The notes under the pieces are model-generated. The model worked only from the letters and a program-made list of their open reading frames with translations. It was not told the origin of the DNA and made no database searches. From Chrysosporum bergii ANA360D (GTDB taxonomy: Bacteria > Cyanobacteriota > Cyanobacteriia > Cyanobacteriales > Nostocaceae): a DNA stretch of 64,000 bases. The DNA is taken from contig NZ_JANQDH010000026.1 in the NCBI RefSeq assembly GCF_029891735.1, forward strand, positions 1 through 64,000, in the 5' to 3' direction. This document shows, one piece after another, positions 54,438-62,158 of the stretch (position 1 is its first letter; each line of letters begins with the position of its first letter). The translations under genes were made by a program, and so were the position numbers.

Positions 54438-54531
54438 AAATACTCCGGGATGGGAGGTAAGGCTGGGTAAAACCAGATTCTTACAACCATAACTGGCGCT
54501 CTTAGCGCGTAGGTTATTAGTCATTGGTTAT

Positions 54532-56499
54532 TTATTTGTTTAGCCGGGGACATAGTGGGTGTATAGTGCGGGGAAGTTGGCGACATATTTGTTCAAATCC
54601 TTGGGGATGAATTTGCCACCACGCAAATAATCCTAAACTTGTAGTTCCCAATAACACCAGTAATAATCCTCCCCTTACCACCAGGGGACGGAGGCGATTT
54701 GGGTGTTTAATTGGTTGTTTAATTGGGGTAGGGATGGGTGAGTCTGGCAGAGGGTCAAGGGTGAGATCCAAATCTAGTAAAGCTTGGGAACTTTCAGCCA
54801 AAGAAGATTCTAGTTCTAGTTTTTCTAATGGCTCTGCTGCTTCTAGTTCTCGGACTTTGACCATTTCTCCAGAAATAGATGATGAAGTAACGGGGACTAG
54901 ATGAGACCTAGATACTCGGCACAAAGTCAGGACCACAGAAGTATTATCATGACCATTTTTCTCGTTGGCTAAATTAATCCAATGCTGGACAGCATCTTCC
55001 AGAGAAATTTTACCTGTTAACAGGGGTATAATATGCTGTCGCCAGGATTTTTCTACCCAATTATTATCACTTAAGCCGTCAGAACACAACAACAATACAC
55101 CATCTTCTTCCAAAATAAAACGTTTAATCACAATTTGTAAAAATTCGGCATTTTTTGCTCCCAATGCTTGGGTCAAGGCGTTGGCATCTATTCTCTCAAG
55201 TGCTGGACGATACAAACTGCGGGCAGAAAACACTTCTCGGTTAGCCACAACATCATCTACGGTGAGTAAGTGGCAGTGGTGGCGAGTTATCCAGTATGCA
55301 CGACTATCGCCAATGCTAGCTAAATATAGTTCATGGGCGTTATCTGACTGCCACCCAGAGGCTGTTACCACTCGTTGCGGCAGTTGTAAAGCCATCACCA
55401 GGGTGGTGGCCATGCGTTCTCGGCCTTGGCGTTTGTGTTCGTCATTAGAAGCACAAATCACATTATTGACTACCCGCAAGCAGGCTTGTAGTTGTTCTTG
55501 CAATAAATCAGGTGTAATCAGTTCATTTTGTTCTTCTACTTCTGCTAATAAAGCACGGATTTGCAGTTTCAGCGATTGTACCGCCAATTGACTGGCAACT
55601 TCTCCGCCTTGGTGTCCCCCAATGCCATCGCAAACAATGGCCAAGGAGAGTATGGGGTGATCTAACTTACTACCAGCTGTTGGGTAACAATTGTCTTCAT
55701 TGTGCCGTAATTCCCGGCCAATATCTGTTGCTCCGGCTATTTCCAGAGTTAATGGTAGTTCTGCAGCTGAGGAAAGTAATAAAGCGTTGAGTTGAGTGGT
55801 AATGGTTGTTAAGTTGGCTTCAGCATTGCACATTTGCTCAATGATAGTTGTTAATTGGGGAGATGTGGGGGTATTTACAGATGCCAGCCAAGTGTGCCAA
55901 CATTGAGCCAAGTCTGCTAAACTAGGTCGGTGGGGATGTGCTGTGTGGTGAAGTTCTAAGAGTCGCACACACCAACCCTGCGATCGCAGGTTATTTGGTA
56001 TAAGTAAACTCTCAGCCACTCCTAGCTCTAGCAAAGGTTTCCATAGTTGCAGTATTTGCCATAGCCAGTAAATTTGTCTAACGGTGGTTGCTTGTTGCCA
56101 TGCTTCAGTAATGGTAGGGTAGAGGTTTCCTGTTTCGTCTATGGGTACATTTTCCAGTAAGAGAATATCATCTGTAGTGTGAATCAACCCATAGGCTGCG
56201 GGGATGTGCAAACGCTGTGGGTATAGCTTTAAGTAAGGAATGACTGTTGGTGGTAACTGGTGAGGAACTGTGGGCGGTAAACCCGGCTGAGTGTCTAACC
56301 ATACCCGGTGTGTAATTACTTCATATCGATCCACTACCTTAGTTCCGGGTGAGATAGTGGCTACTAGGGAACCACTAGCCCAGAGATAACGGTAAACCAA
56401 GGGAGTTTGGCAACTCTTACACACACTTTCACCAACCGTATTCATGGGCTGAGGACAGTGTGGATTGAGGCAATAAATGATTCGCTGTGCGGGTATCAT
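54532..56499 (-). CDS. PP2C-type protein phosphatase with zinc-ribbon N-terminus and C-terminal anchor
   Basis: A 655-residue protein. It opens with a zinc-ribbon (CLNPHCPQPMNTVGESVCKSC), followed by about 220 residues resembling a degenerate kinase-like fold (VVDRYEVITHR...). The PP2C domain spans about 255-515: GRELRHNEDNCYP (first metal Asp), VCDGIGGHQGGEVAS, ASIGDSRAYWI, LLCSDGLSDN and GHDNTSVVL. A single membrane segment near the C-terminus (VVRGGLLLVLLGTTSLGLFAW) leaves a short periplasmic end. It would dephosphorylate Ser/Thr residues, its own pseudokinase-like region perhaps regulating it (inference). Confidence 0.88.
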   Translation of the reverse strand: MIPAQRIIYCLNPHCPQPMNTVGESVCKSCQTPLVYRYLWASGSLVATISPGTKVVDRYEVITHRVWLDTQPGLPPTVPHQLPPTVIPYLKLYPQRLHIPAAYGLIHTTDDILLLENVPIDETGNLYPTITEAWQQATTVRQIYWLWQILQLWKPLLELGVAESLLIPNNLRSQGWCVRLLELHHTAHPHRPSLADLAQCWHTWLASVNTPTSPQLTTIIEQMCNAEANLTTITTQLNALLLSSAAELPLTLEIAGATDIGRELRHNEDNCYPTAGSKLDHPILSLAIVCDGIGGHQGGEVASQLAVQSLKLQIRALLAEVEEQNELITPDLLQEQLQACLRVVNNVICASNDEHKRQGRERMATTLVMALQLPQRVVTASGWQSDNAHELYLASIGDSRAYWITRHHCHLLTVDDVVANREVFSARSLYRPALERIDANALTQALGAKNAEFLQIVIKRFILEEDGVLLLCSDGLSDNNWVEKSWRQHIIPLLTGKISLEDAVQHWINLANEKNGHDNTSVVLTLCRVSRSHLVPVTSSSISGEMVKVRELEAAEPLEKLELESSLAESSQALLDLDLTLDPLPDSPIPTPIKQPIKHPNRLRPLVVRGGLLLVLLGTTSLGLFAWWQIHPQGFEQICRQLPRTIHPLCPRLNK

Positions 56500-56676
56500 G
56501 AAAGTATAAAGTTAAGAAAACTAAAGAAACCTAAAACAAATTTAGATTTGTCAACCTATGATTACAGCTTGTTACTAAAATTCATCATTTAGAATCAGTA
56601 AACAGTGATAGTATATATGTATATAATCTCAAAAATACATTTGCGTAAATGTAGAGTCTAAGATGGGGCATCGCCT

Positions 56677-57108
56677 ATGCCAAGTTATACTTTAATCTGG
56701 CTGCTGGCAGGAGCGATTCTATGTTTAATGGAACTGTTCTTACCATCGGCTTTTGTTGAGTTCATGATGGGGATTAGTGCGGTTATCGTCGCCATATTGT
56801 CTCTGGCGGGTCTAGGAAGTTTATGGCTGCAAGTTACAGCTTGGCTAGTGGTTTCCACCGTGCTGATTGTGCTTTCTCGCCGATTCTTACAACCGCGACG
56901 GCGCAAGTCAAAAATGTTGGATGCAGTTTTAGCTGAAACTTTAACGACAATTCCAGCCGGCGAAAGTGGGCGGGTGTTGTTCGAGGGAAATTCTTGGCGG
57001 GCAAAATGTGATGATGAACAACTCAGCCTAGCACCCCATCAAAGAGTTTATGTAGTCGGAAGAGAAGGCACAACTTTGATCGTCATGCCAGATAATCTAT
57101 TGCGTTGA
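56677..57108 (+). CDS. NfeD-like membrane protein
   Basis: A 143-residue protein with two or three N-terminal membrane segments (LIWLLAGAILCLMELFLPSA, FMMGISAVIVAILSLAG, LQVTAWLVVSTVLIVLS) and a C-terminal OB-fold domain (SGRVLFEGNSWRAKCDDEQL...VYVVGREGTTLIVMP). It is the short NfeD1b form without the protease domain. Such proteins are encoded beside SPFH/stomatin genes, as here, and probably act with them in membrane-domain upkeep. Confidence 0.9.
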   Translation: MPSYTLIWLLAGAILCLMELFLPSAFVEFMMGISAVIVAILSLAGLGSLWLQVTAWLVVSTVLIVLSRRFLQPRRRKSKMLDAVLAETLTTIPAGESGRVLFEGNSWRAKCDDEQLSLAPHQRVYVVGREGTTLIVMPDNLLR

Positions 57109-57203
57109 GTGTGGGTTTGTAAATGGGAGGGGAAGATACCAAAGAAAAAATTTAGGCGCGATGGAGGCGAAAAAATGGTATTGCAAATAAGGAGAATAAA
57201 TAA

Positions 57204-58205
57204 ATGGGTAACTTTTTTTTGCTAATCTTTCTGGCTCTTGGTGGTTCTGCCATAGCAGGATCAGTGAGAGTGGTTAATCAAGGTAATGAAGTTTTAGTGG
57301 AAAGATTGGGTAGCTATAACCAAAAGCTAGGTGCGGGACTAAATTTTGTCATCCCGTTTTTAGATAAAATCGTTTACCAAGAAACTATCCGGGAAAAAGT
57401 CTTAGATATCCCCCCCCAAAAATGTATTACTCGCGATAATGTCAGCATTGAAGTGGATGCAGTGGTTTACTGGCGGATTGTGGACATGGAAAAGTCCTGG
57501 TATAAGGTAGAAAATCTGCGGGCTGCCATGACAAACTTGGTACTAACTCAAATTCGCTCGGAAATGGGACAGCTGGAATTAGACAAAACTTTTACCGCCC
57601 GTTCTCAAATCAATGAAATTTTACTGCGTGAGTTAGATATTGCCACTGATCCTTGGGGGGTAAAAATTACCCGCGTGGAATTACGAGATATCGTTCCTTC
57701 CCAAACTGTACGGGAATCAATGGAGCTGCAAATGGCGGCAGAACGGCGGAGAAGAGCGGCAATTCTCACTTCTGAGGGTGAAAGAGAATCGGCAGTTAAT
57801 AGCGCAAGGGGTAAGGCTGAGGCGCAAATTTTGGACGCTGAAGCTCGGCAAAAGTCTACAATTCTCCAAGCAGAAGCCGAACAAAAGTCTATTGTATTAC
57901 AAGCCCAGGCGGAACGTCAGCAACAAGTTTTAAAAGCACAGGCAACATCAGAAGCACTACAAATCATCACTAAAACCCTAAATGCTGAACCAGGAGCAAA
58001 AGAAGCGTTACAGTTTTTACTTGCCCAAAATTATTTGGAAATGGGTATAAAGATTGGCAGCAGCGACAGCAGCAAGGTGATGTTTATGGACCCCCGCAGT
58101 ATCCCTGGTGCTTTGGAGGGGATGCGTTCTATTGTTGCTGATGGTTCCGGTGAGTCTTGGTTGGAAGGTAAAATTCCTGGGGTAAATCAGGGTCGTTCTA
58201 GTTAA
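57204..58205 (+). CDS. SPFH/Band 7 (stomatin-like, QmcA/paraslipin) protein
   Basis: A 333-residue protein with an N-terminal membrane hairpin ([20 protein letters not shown]), the Band 7 domain ([60 protein letters not shown]) and a long Ala/Glu-rich coiled coil (about 195-265). It ends with an extra domain ([15 protein letters not shown]...). SPFH proteins form large membrane-bound rings and bind proteases. Paired with NfeD 95 nt upstream. Confidence 0.93.
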   Translation: MGNFFLLIFLALGGSAIAGSVRVVNQGNEVLVERLGSYNQKLGAGLNFVIPFLDKIVYQETIREKVLDIPPQKCITRDNVSIEVDAVVYWRIVDMEKSWYKVENLRAAMTNLVLTQIRSEMGQLELDKTFTARSQINEILLRELDIATDPWGVKITRVELRDIVPSQTVRESMELQMAAERRRRAAILTSEGERESAVNSARGKAEAQILDAEARQKSTILQAEAEQKSIVLQAQAERQQQVLKAQATSEALQIITKTLNAEPGAKEALQFLLAQNYLEMGIKIGSSDSSKVMFMDPRSIPGALEGMRSIVADGSGESWLEGKIPGVNQGRSS

Positions 58206-58273
58206 AAAGAGTTAGAATATGCTTTTTTACCAAACTATGTGGGGACAGTTAATGTCTCTACATTTTTTGTTGT

Positions 58274-58678
58274 CTAATGTGTTCCCATGCTGGCTGCTTG
58301 ATTCATTTGACATTGATTACACAAACCAAAAAATTCTAGTGTGTGGTAAAAAATTTTAAAGTTATGACTGGACTCTAACTCGCTTTCTAGGTTATGGACT
58401 GGACACTGATTAATGGGAACGGACAAGCCACACTGAAGACAGGTGAGGTGGTGTTTGTCCTGTTGGGCTAGATTATAAACGGCTTCTCCGTTAGTTAAAG
58501 TCCTGACCTGCACCATACCTTCTAATTTTAAGGCTTCTAGGGAGCGGTAAACTGTGGCTAAACCGATACCTTGACTGCGTTTGCGTAATTCTATGTAAAT
58601 ATCCTGGGCGGAAATGCCTTGTTTAACGGTTTTCAGTAGGGTTAAAATTCGCTCTTGGCTGCGGGTATGTATGGATCT
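58274..58678 (-). CDS. Fur-family metalloregulator, probably Zur/FurB
   Basis: The ATG at 58678 gives 134 residues, usual for Fur. A TTG at 58738 would add 20 residues of doubtful value. The winged-helix half has GISAQDIYIELRKRSQGIGLATVYRSLEAL. The metal half has HHLTCLQCG and GLCNQCQ, the structural zinc cysteines, with KHHLTC and FYHTLEF regulatory ligands. The sequence resembles what I recall of Anabaena FurB (Zur), a zinc repressor and DNA-binding protector, more than FurA or PerR. It is divergent from purS with a 97-nt spacer. Confidence 0.85.
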   Translation of the reverse strand, partial: RSIHTRSQERILTLLKTVKQGISAQDIYIELRKRSQGIGLATVYRSLEALKLEGMVQVRTLTNGEAVYNLAQQDKHHLTCLQCGLSVPINQCPVHNLESELESSHNFKIFYHTLEFFGLCNQCQMNQAASMGTH

Positions 58679-58775
58679 CATGGATAGTTGTTTATTTTCG
58701 CTACTATAGGGAAAACTGTAATATTGATGGTTGATCAACTCTTACCCAGTTGGGACATATAGTTATAGTATAGCG

Positions 58776-59078
58776 ATGGCAGCATTCAGCAAAAAGCCTG
58801 TGCAAAGGAAGTATATAGCTAAAATTTTCGTGACCCTTCGTCCTTCTGTCTTAGATCCTGCTGGTGTAGCTGTACAATCCGGTATCCAGCAACTGGGATA
58901 CAACAATGTTGAACAGGTGCGGATTGGTAAGTACATTGAACTAACCATCACTTCGACAGAAGAGATTAAAGCCCGTCAAGACCTAGAACGTATCTGTGAC
59001 CAAATGCTAGCAAATCCGGTAATTGAAAATTATCGCTTTGATTTGATTGAGGTAGAGACACAAACGGGAGTCTTTTAA
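58776..59078 (+). CDS. purS: Phosphoribosylformylglycinamidine synthase subunit PurS
   Basis: 100 residues from the ATG at 58776; the frame opens at 58731 without conserved residues. KYIAKIFVTLRPSVLDPAGV, AVQSGIQQLGYNNVEQVRIG and KYIELTI...CDQMLANPVIENYRFDL are PurS hallmarks. PurS bridges PurL and PurQ in the FGAM synthase complex, fourth step of purine synthesis. purQ follows after 96 nt. purL is not here. Confidence 0.94.
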   Translation: MAAFSKKPVQRKYIAKIFVTLRPSVLDPAGVAVQSGIQQLGYNNVEQVRIGKYIELTITSTEEIKARQDLERICDQMLANPVIENYRFDLIEVETQTGVF

Positions 59079-59174
59079 CATCGGGGATGAGGGAATAGGA
59101 AGAAGATTTAATTCCCCAGTTCCTATTCCCCACACCCATTGACTAATGACCAATAACCAATAATTAATTACTAA

Positions 59175-59849
59175 ATGATGAAATTTGGGGTTGTAGTTTT
59201 TCCGGGTTCTAATTGCGATCGCGATGTGGCTTATGTGACTAGAGAGTTGCTGGGTCAACGGACTCGCATGGTTTGGCATCAAGAAACAGACATTTCTGAT
59301 TTAGATGTGGTTATTATCCCTGGTGGTTTTAGTTACGGTGATTATCTGCGATGTGGTGCCATTGCTCAGTTTTCCCCAGTTATGCAGCAGGTGATTAACC
59401 ACGCCAAACAAGGTAAATTTGTTTTGGGTATTTGTAACGGTTTTCAGGTCTTAACTGAAGCCGGACTCTTACCGGGGGCTTTAACTAGAAATCAAGATTT
59501 GCATTTTATATGCGATCGCGCTCCCTTAAAAGTTGAGCGTAGTGACACACCTTGGACTCATAGTTATACCCCTAGTGAAATTATCACTTTGCCCATTGCC
59601 CACGGAGAAGGGCGATTTTATGCTGATGAATACACTTTATCAGCCATTGAGGATCATGGTCAAGTGGTTTTCCGCTATGCAGGGGAAAATCCCAACGGCT
59701 CACTGAATAACATCGCCGGTATTTGTAATCAACAAGGCAATATCTTGGGTATGATGCCCCACCCAGAAAGAGCCTCAGATGCTTCTTTGGGCTGTAGTGA
59801 TGGCTTGAAGTTGTTCCAAGGGCTGTTATGGCAAATTCTGCCCAAGTGA
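59175..59849 (+). CDS. purQ: Phosphoribosylformylglycinamidine synthase glutaminase subunit PurQ
   Basis: A 224-residue class I glutamine amidotransferase. KFGVVVFPGSNCDRDVAYVT, IPGGFSYGDYLRCGAIA, LGICNGFQVL (nucleophile Cys) and GMMPHPERA (catalytic His, Glu) are complete. It supplies ammonia to PurL in FGAM synthase. Two consecutive ATG codons (59175 and 59178) could both start it. Forms an operon with purS. Confidence 0.96.
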   Translation: MMKFGVVVFPGSNCDRDVAYVTRELLGQRTRMVWHQETDISDLDVVIIPGGFSYGDYLRCGAIAQFSPVMQQVINHAKQGKFVLGICNGFQVLTEAGLLPGALTRNQDLHFICDRAPLKVERSDTPWTHSYTPSEIITLPIAHGEGRFYADEYTLSAIEDHGQVVFRYAGENPNGSLNNIAGICNQQGNILGMMPHPERASDASLGCSDGLKLFQGLLWQILPK

Positions 59850-59871
59850 TGTACATTCCTAGCGGGCAATA

Positions 59872-59895
59872 CTTGTACTGAGCGATCAGTACAAG
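59872..59895. terminator. Hairpin after purQ with a GCGA tetraloop
   Basis: CTTGTACTGA (59872-59881) pairs perfectly with TCAGTACAAG (59886-59895) around a GNRA-type GCGA loop. It lies 22 nt past the purQ stop in the spacer convergent with trpE. No U-run follows, so it may protect 3' ends rather than terminate. Confidence 0.55.
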
Positions 59896-60024
59896 ACGAT
59901 TATTTACATTTATATCTCAAGTGTTTAAGAAATGCTATTTCAGAATCAATAGAATACCCAAAAGCAGACAACTTAACCAATTCTCACTAACTCTGCGCCT
60001 TTGAACCTCTGCGTGAGAAAGAAC

Positions 60025-61539
60025 TCAGCGTAAACAACTAATAGCGATTAACAAACCCCTGGCTTTATTTAAAGTTTCTTCATACTCTTTTTCCGGATCA
60101 GAATCAGCCACCAAACCTGCACCAGCTTGGACAGTTACAACATTATTATGTAATACCATGGTACGAATAGCGATCGCACTATTCAACTGTCCTTCAAAGT
60201 CATAATAACCATATACTCCGGAATACACACCCCGGCCACTTGGTTCCAACTCATTAATAATTTCCATAGCCCTAATTTTTGGTGCGCCACTCACTGTCCC
60301 CGCAGGAAAGCAGGCTTTGAGTACATCCCAAGCGGTTTTATCTGCTGCTAACTTACCCACCACATTACTAACAATGTGCATCACATGGGAATAACGTTCA
60401 ATTAGCATGAGTTCATCAACTCTGACACTACCGCTTTGACAAACACGCCCTAAATCATTACGCCCCAAGTCAACTAGCATGACGTGTTCTGCTGTTTCTT
60501 TGGGATCTTGCAATAAATCCTCTGCTAAAACTGCATCTTCTTGAGTTGTTTTACCTCGTGGACGTGTCCCGGCGATGGGGCGGACTGTGGCGATAATTTC
60601 TCCATCGGGGTTGCGTTCTGCCTTTGCCATCACTTCCGGGCTAGAACCGATAATTTGCCAATCTTGGAAGTTAAAGAAAGCCATGTAAGGGGAGGGGTTA
60701 ATTTGCCGCAGCGAACGATAAAGAGCAAAAGGATCACCTGTGTATTCTGTTGATAAACGCTGGGAAACCACTACCTGGAAAATATCGCCGTCCTTAATGT
60801 ATTGCTTGGCCTTTTCCACACTAGCACAAAATTCTTGGCGAGTAAAGTTGCTGGTGTATTGGTTTATGTCGCTGACATTTTTTGTTTGTGGAGGATTCCA
60901 TCCTAAAATAGTTTTTTCTGAGGCTACAGGTAGAGATAACTTACACAGCATCTGGGAAACGCGATGGCAAGCTTGTTCATAAGCTTTGTGTAAATCTACT
61001 TGGGAGTCACGTAAATCAGCGTAGGCGATCGCCCAAATTTTCCGCTTTACCTGGTCAAAAATCAAGAGGTGATCCATTTGCATCCATAACCCATCAGGGA
61101 TATTGCCATCGTCTCCTGTATGAATTGGCACTCTTGGTTCTATCCAGCGAATCAATTCATAGCCCCAAAATCCAAACAAGCCACCAATACCGGGGGGTAG
61201 TTGGGGCAATGTAACTGGGTGTAATGGTTCTAAACATTTAGCTAAAGCTGTGAAGGGGTCGCCTGGAAAGATAACTTGTGAACCATCTCGATAAGTCTGA
61301 GTAGTGGTGTCGCCCTTAGCTGACAAAATCCATAGTGGGTCACAACCCAATAAACTGTAACGTCCTATTTTTTCCCCTCCTTCCACCGACTCCAGCAAAA
61401 AGCTATAAGGTTGACCAGCACAAACCTTATACCATGCAGAAACAGGAGTATCTAGGTCTGCTACCCATTCTTGATACACCGGGACAAAATTACCTTGTAA
61501 AGCTAACTGGGAAAAATCAGAAAAATTGGGGAATATCAT
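60025..61539 (-). CDS. trpE: Anthranilate synthase component I
   Basis: A 504-residue chorismate-utilizing enzyme. The N-terminal LLES-type feedback site is SFLLESVEGGEKIGRYSLLG. The catalytic core has YIKDGDIFQVVVSQRL, YMAFFNFQDWQIIGSSPEVM, VRPIAGTRPRGKT, LLQDPKETAEHVMLVDLGRNDLGRV (shortened) and FPAGTVSGAPKIRAMEIINE. It makes anthranilate from chorismate and glutamine-derived ammonia with TrpG (not here). Length and domain order are those of TrpE; a PabB role is less likely. Confidence 0.93.
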   Translation of the reverse strand: MIFPNFSDFSQLALQGNFVPVYQEWVADLDTPVSAWYKVCAGQPYSFLLESVEGGEKIGRYSLLGCDPLWILSAKGDTTTQTYRDGSQVIFPGDPFTALAKCLEPLHPVTLPQLPPGIGGLFGFWGYELIRWIEPRVPIHTGDDGNIPDGLWMQMDHLLIFDQVKRKIWAIAYADLRDSQVDLHKAYEQACHRVSQMLCKLSLPVASEKTILGWNPPQTKNVSDINQYTSNFTRQEFCASVEKAKQYIKDGDIFQVVVSQRLSTEYTGDPFALYRSLRQINPSPYMAFFNFQDWQIIGSSPEVMAKAERNPDGEIIATVRPIAGTRPRGKTTQEDAVLAEDLLQDPKETAEHVMLVDLGRNDLGRVCQSGSVRVDELMLIERYSHVMHIVSNVVGKLAADKTAWDVLKACFPAGTVSGAPKIRAMEIINELEPSGRGVYSGVYGYYDFEGQLNSAIAIRTMVLHNNVVTVQAGAGLVADSDPEKEYEETLNKARGLLIAISCLR

Positions 61540-61582
61540 AACTTCATTGCCGAAATTTGGAGCAGAAGCGGAGAGGGTCTGG

Positions 61583-61603
61583 GGGGAAAGAAAAAGTTTC
61601 CCC
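61583..61603 (-). terminator. Hairpin after psaD
   Basis: GGGGAAA (61583-61589) pairs with TTTCCCC (61597-61603) around a 7-nt loop, 36 nt past the psaD stop and ahead of trpE. It plausibly ends the highly expressed psaD transcript. Confidence 0.6.
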
Positions 61604-61638
61604 TCCCCTCCCCGTTTCCACTCCTTAATACCTAGACT

Positions 61639-62058
61639 CTAGACATCGTGGGTAGCTTCACCACTGAACTTCAGTTTAGCGGGACTGGGATTCTCCCCAA
61701 TCCTACGTGGTACGTGACGTACTCTCTCCCGTCCTTGGTTCACTTTTTCTGGGAAGACACCATCAGCCGGGTGAATGAGACTGGTTTCTCCAGTGGGTAA
61801 AATCCGGTAAACTTTGTAATCTGTGATTTTGAATTTCCGGAGTTGAGCGCCCAAGGCAATACCATATTCTTTCCGAGCTATGTATAGCAGGTTTTCGCCT
61901 TTCCGCATAGTAGCAGCACCACCGGTAGGCATTTCAAAAACTTGCTCTTTGGGGCTAGTCCAGGTGATAGCATACTTTTCTTCTTCCAGTGCTTTTGTGA
62001 GTAAGCCACCAGTGCTACCACCAAACAGGGGAGTTTGTCCAGAAAGTACTTCTGTCAT
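61639..62058 (-). CDS. psaD: Photosystem I reaction center subunit II
   Basis: A 139-residue stromal/cytoplasmic-side PSI protein that docks ferredoxin. The sequence [60 protein letters not shown] and [17 protein letters not shown] (shortened motifs) is diagnostic. It marks the organism as an oxygenic phototroph. It is a single gene, with its promoter within the 100-nt spacer to the histidine kinase. Confidence 0.98.
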   Translation of the reverse strand: MTEVLSGQTPLFGGSTGGLLTKALEEEKYAITWTSPKEQVFEMPTGGAATMRKGENLLYIARKEYGIALGAQLRKFKITDYKVYRILPTGETSLIHPADGVFPEKVNQGRERVRHVPRRIGENPSPAKLKFSGEATHDV

Positions 62059-62158
62059 AAATTAAAGTGTGTCTCTCAACGGTTTTTAGGGAATCCTAAC
62101 ACCACTCACTCCATAATATTGCGATCGCGTTATAGACTGTAACAGTTTTTAGTCATTC

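Noticed and set aside
59953-60024. CTCTGCGCC-type sequence after purQ as a regulatory element
   Set aside because: It resembles a widespread cyanobacterial intergenic repeat (CTCTGCG...CTGCGTGAGA) and carries no visible site-specific information.
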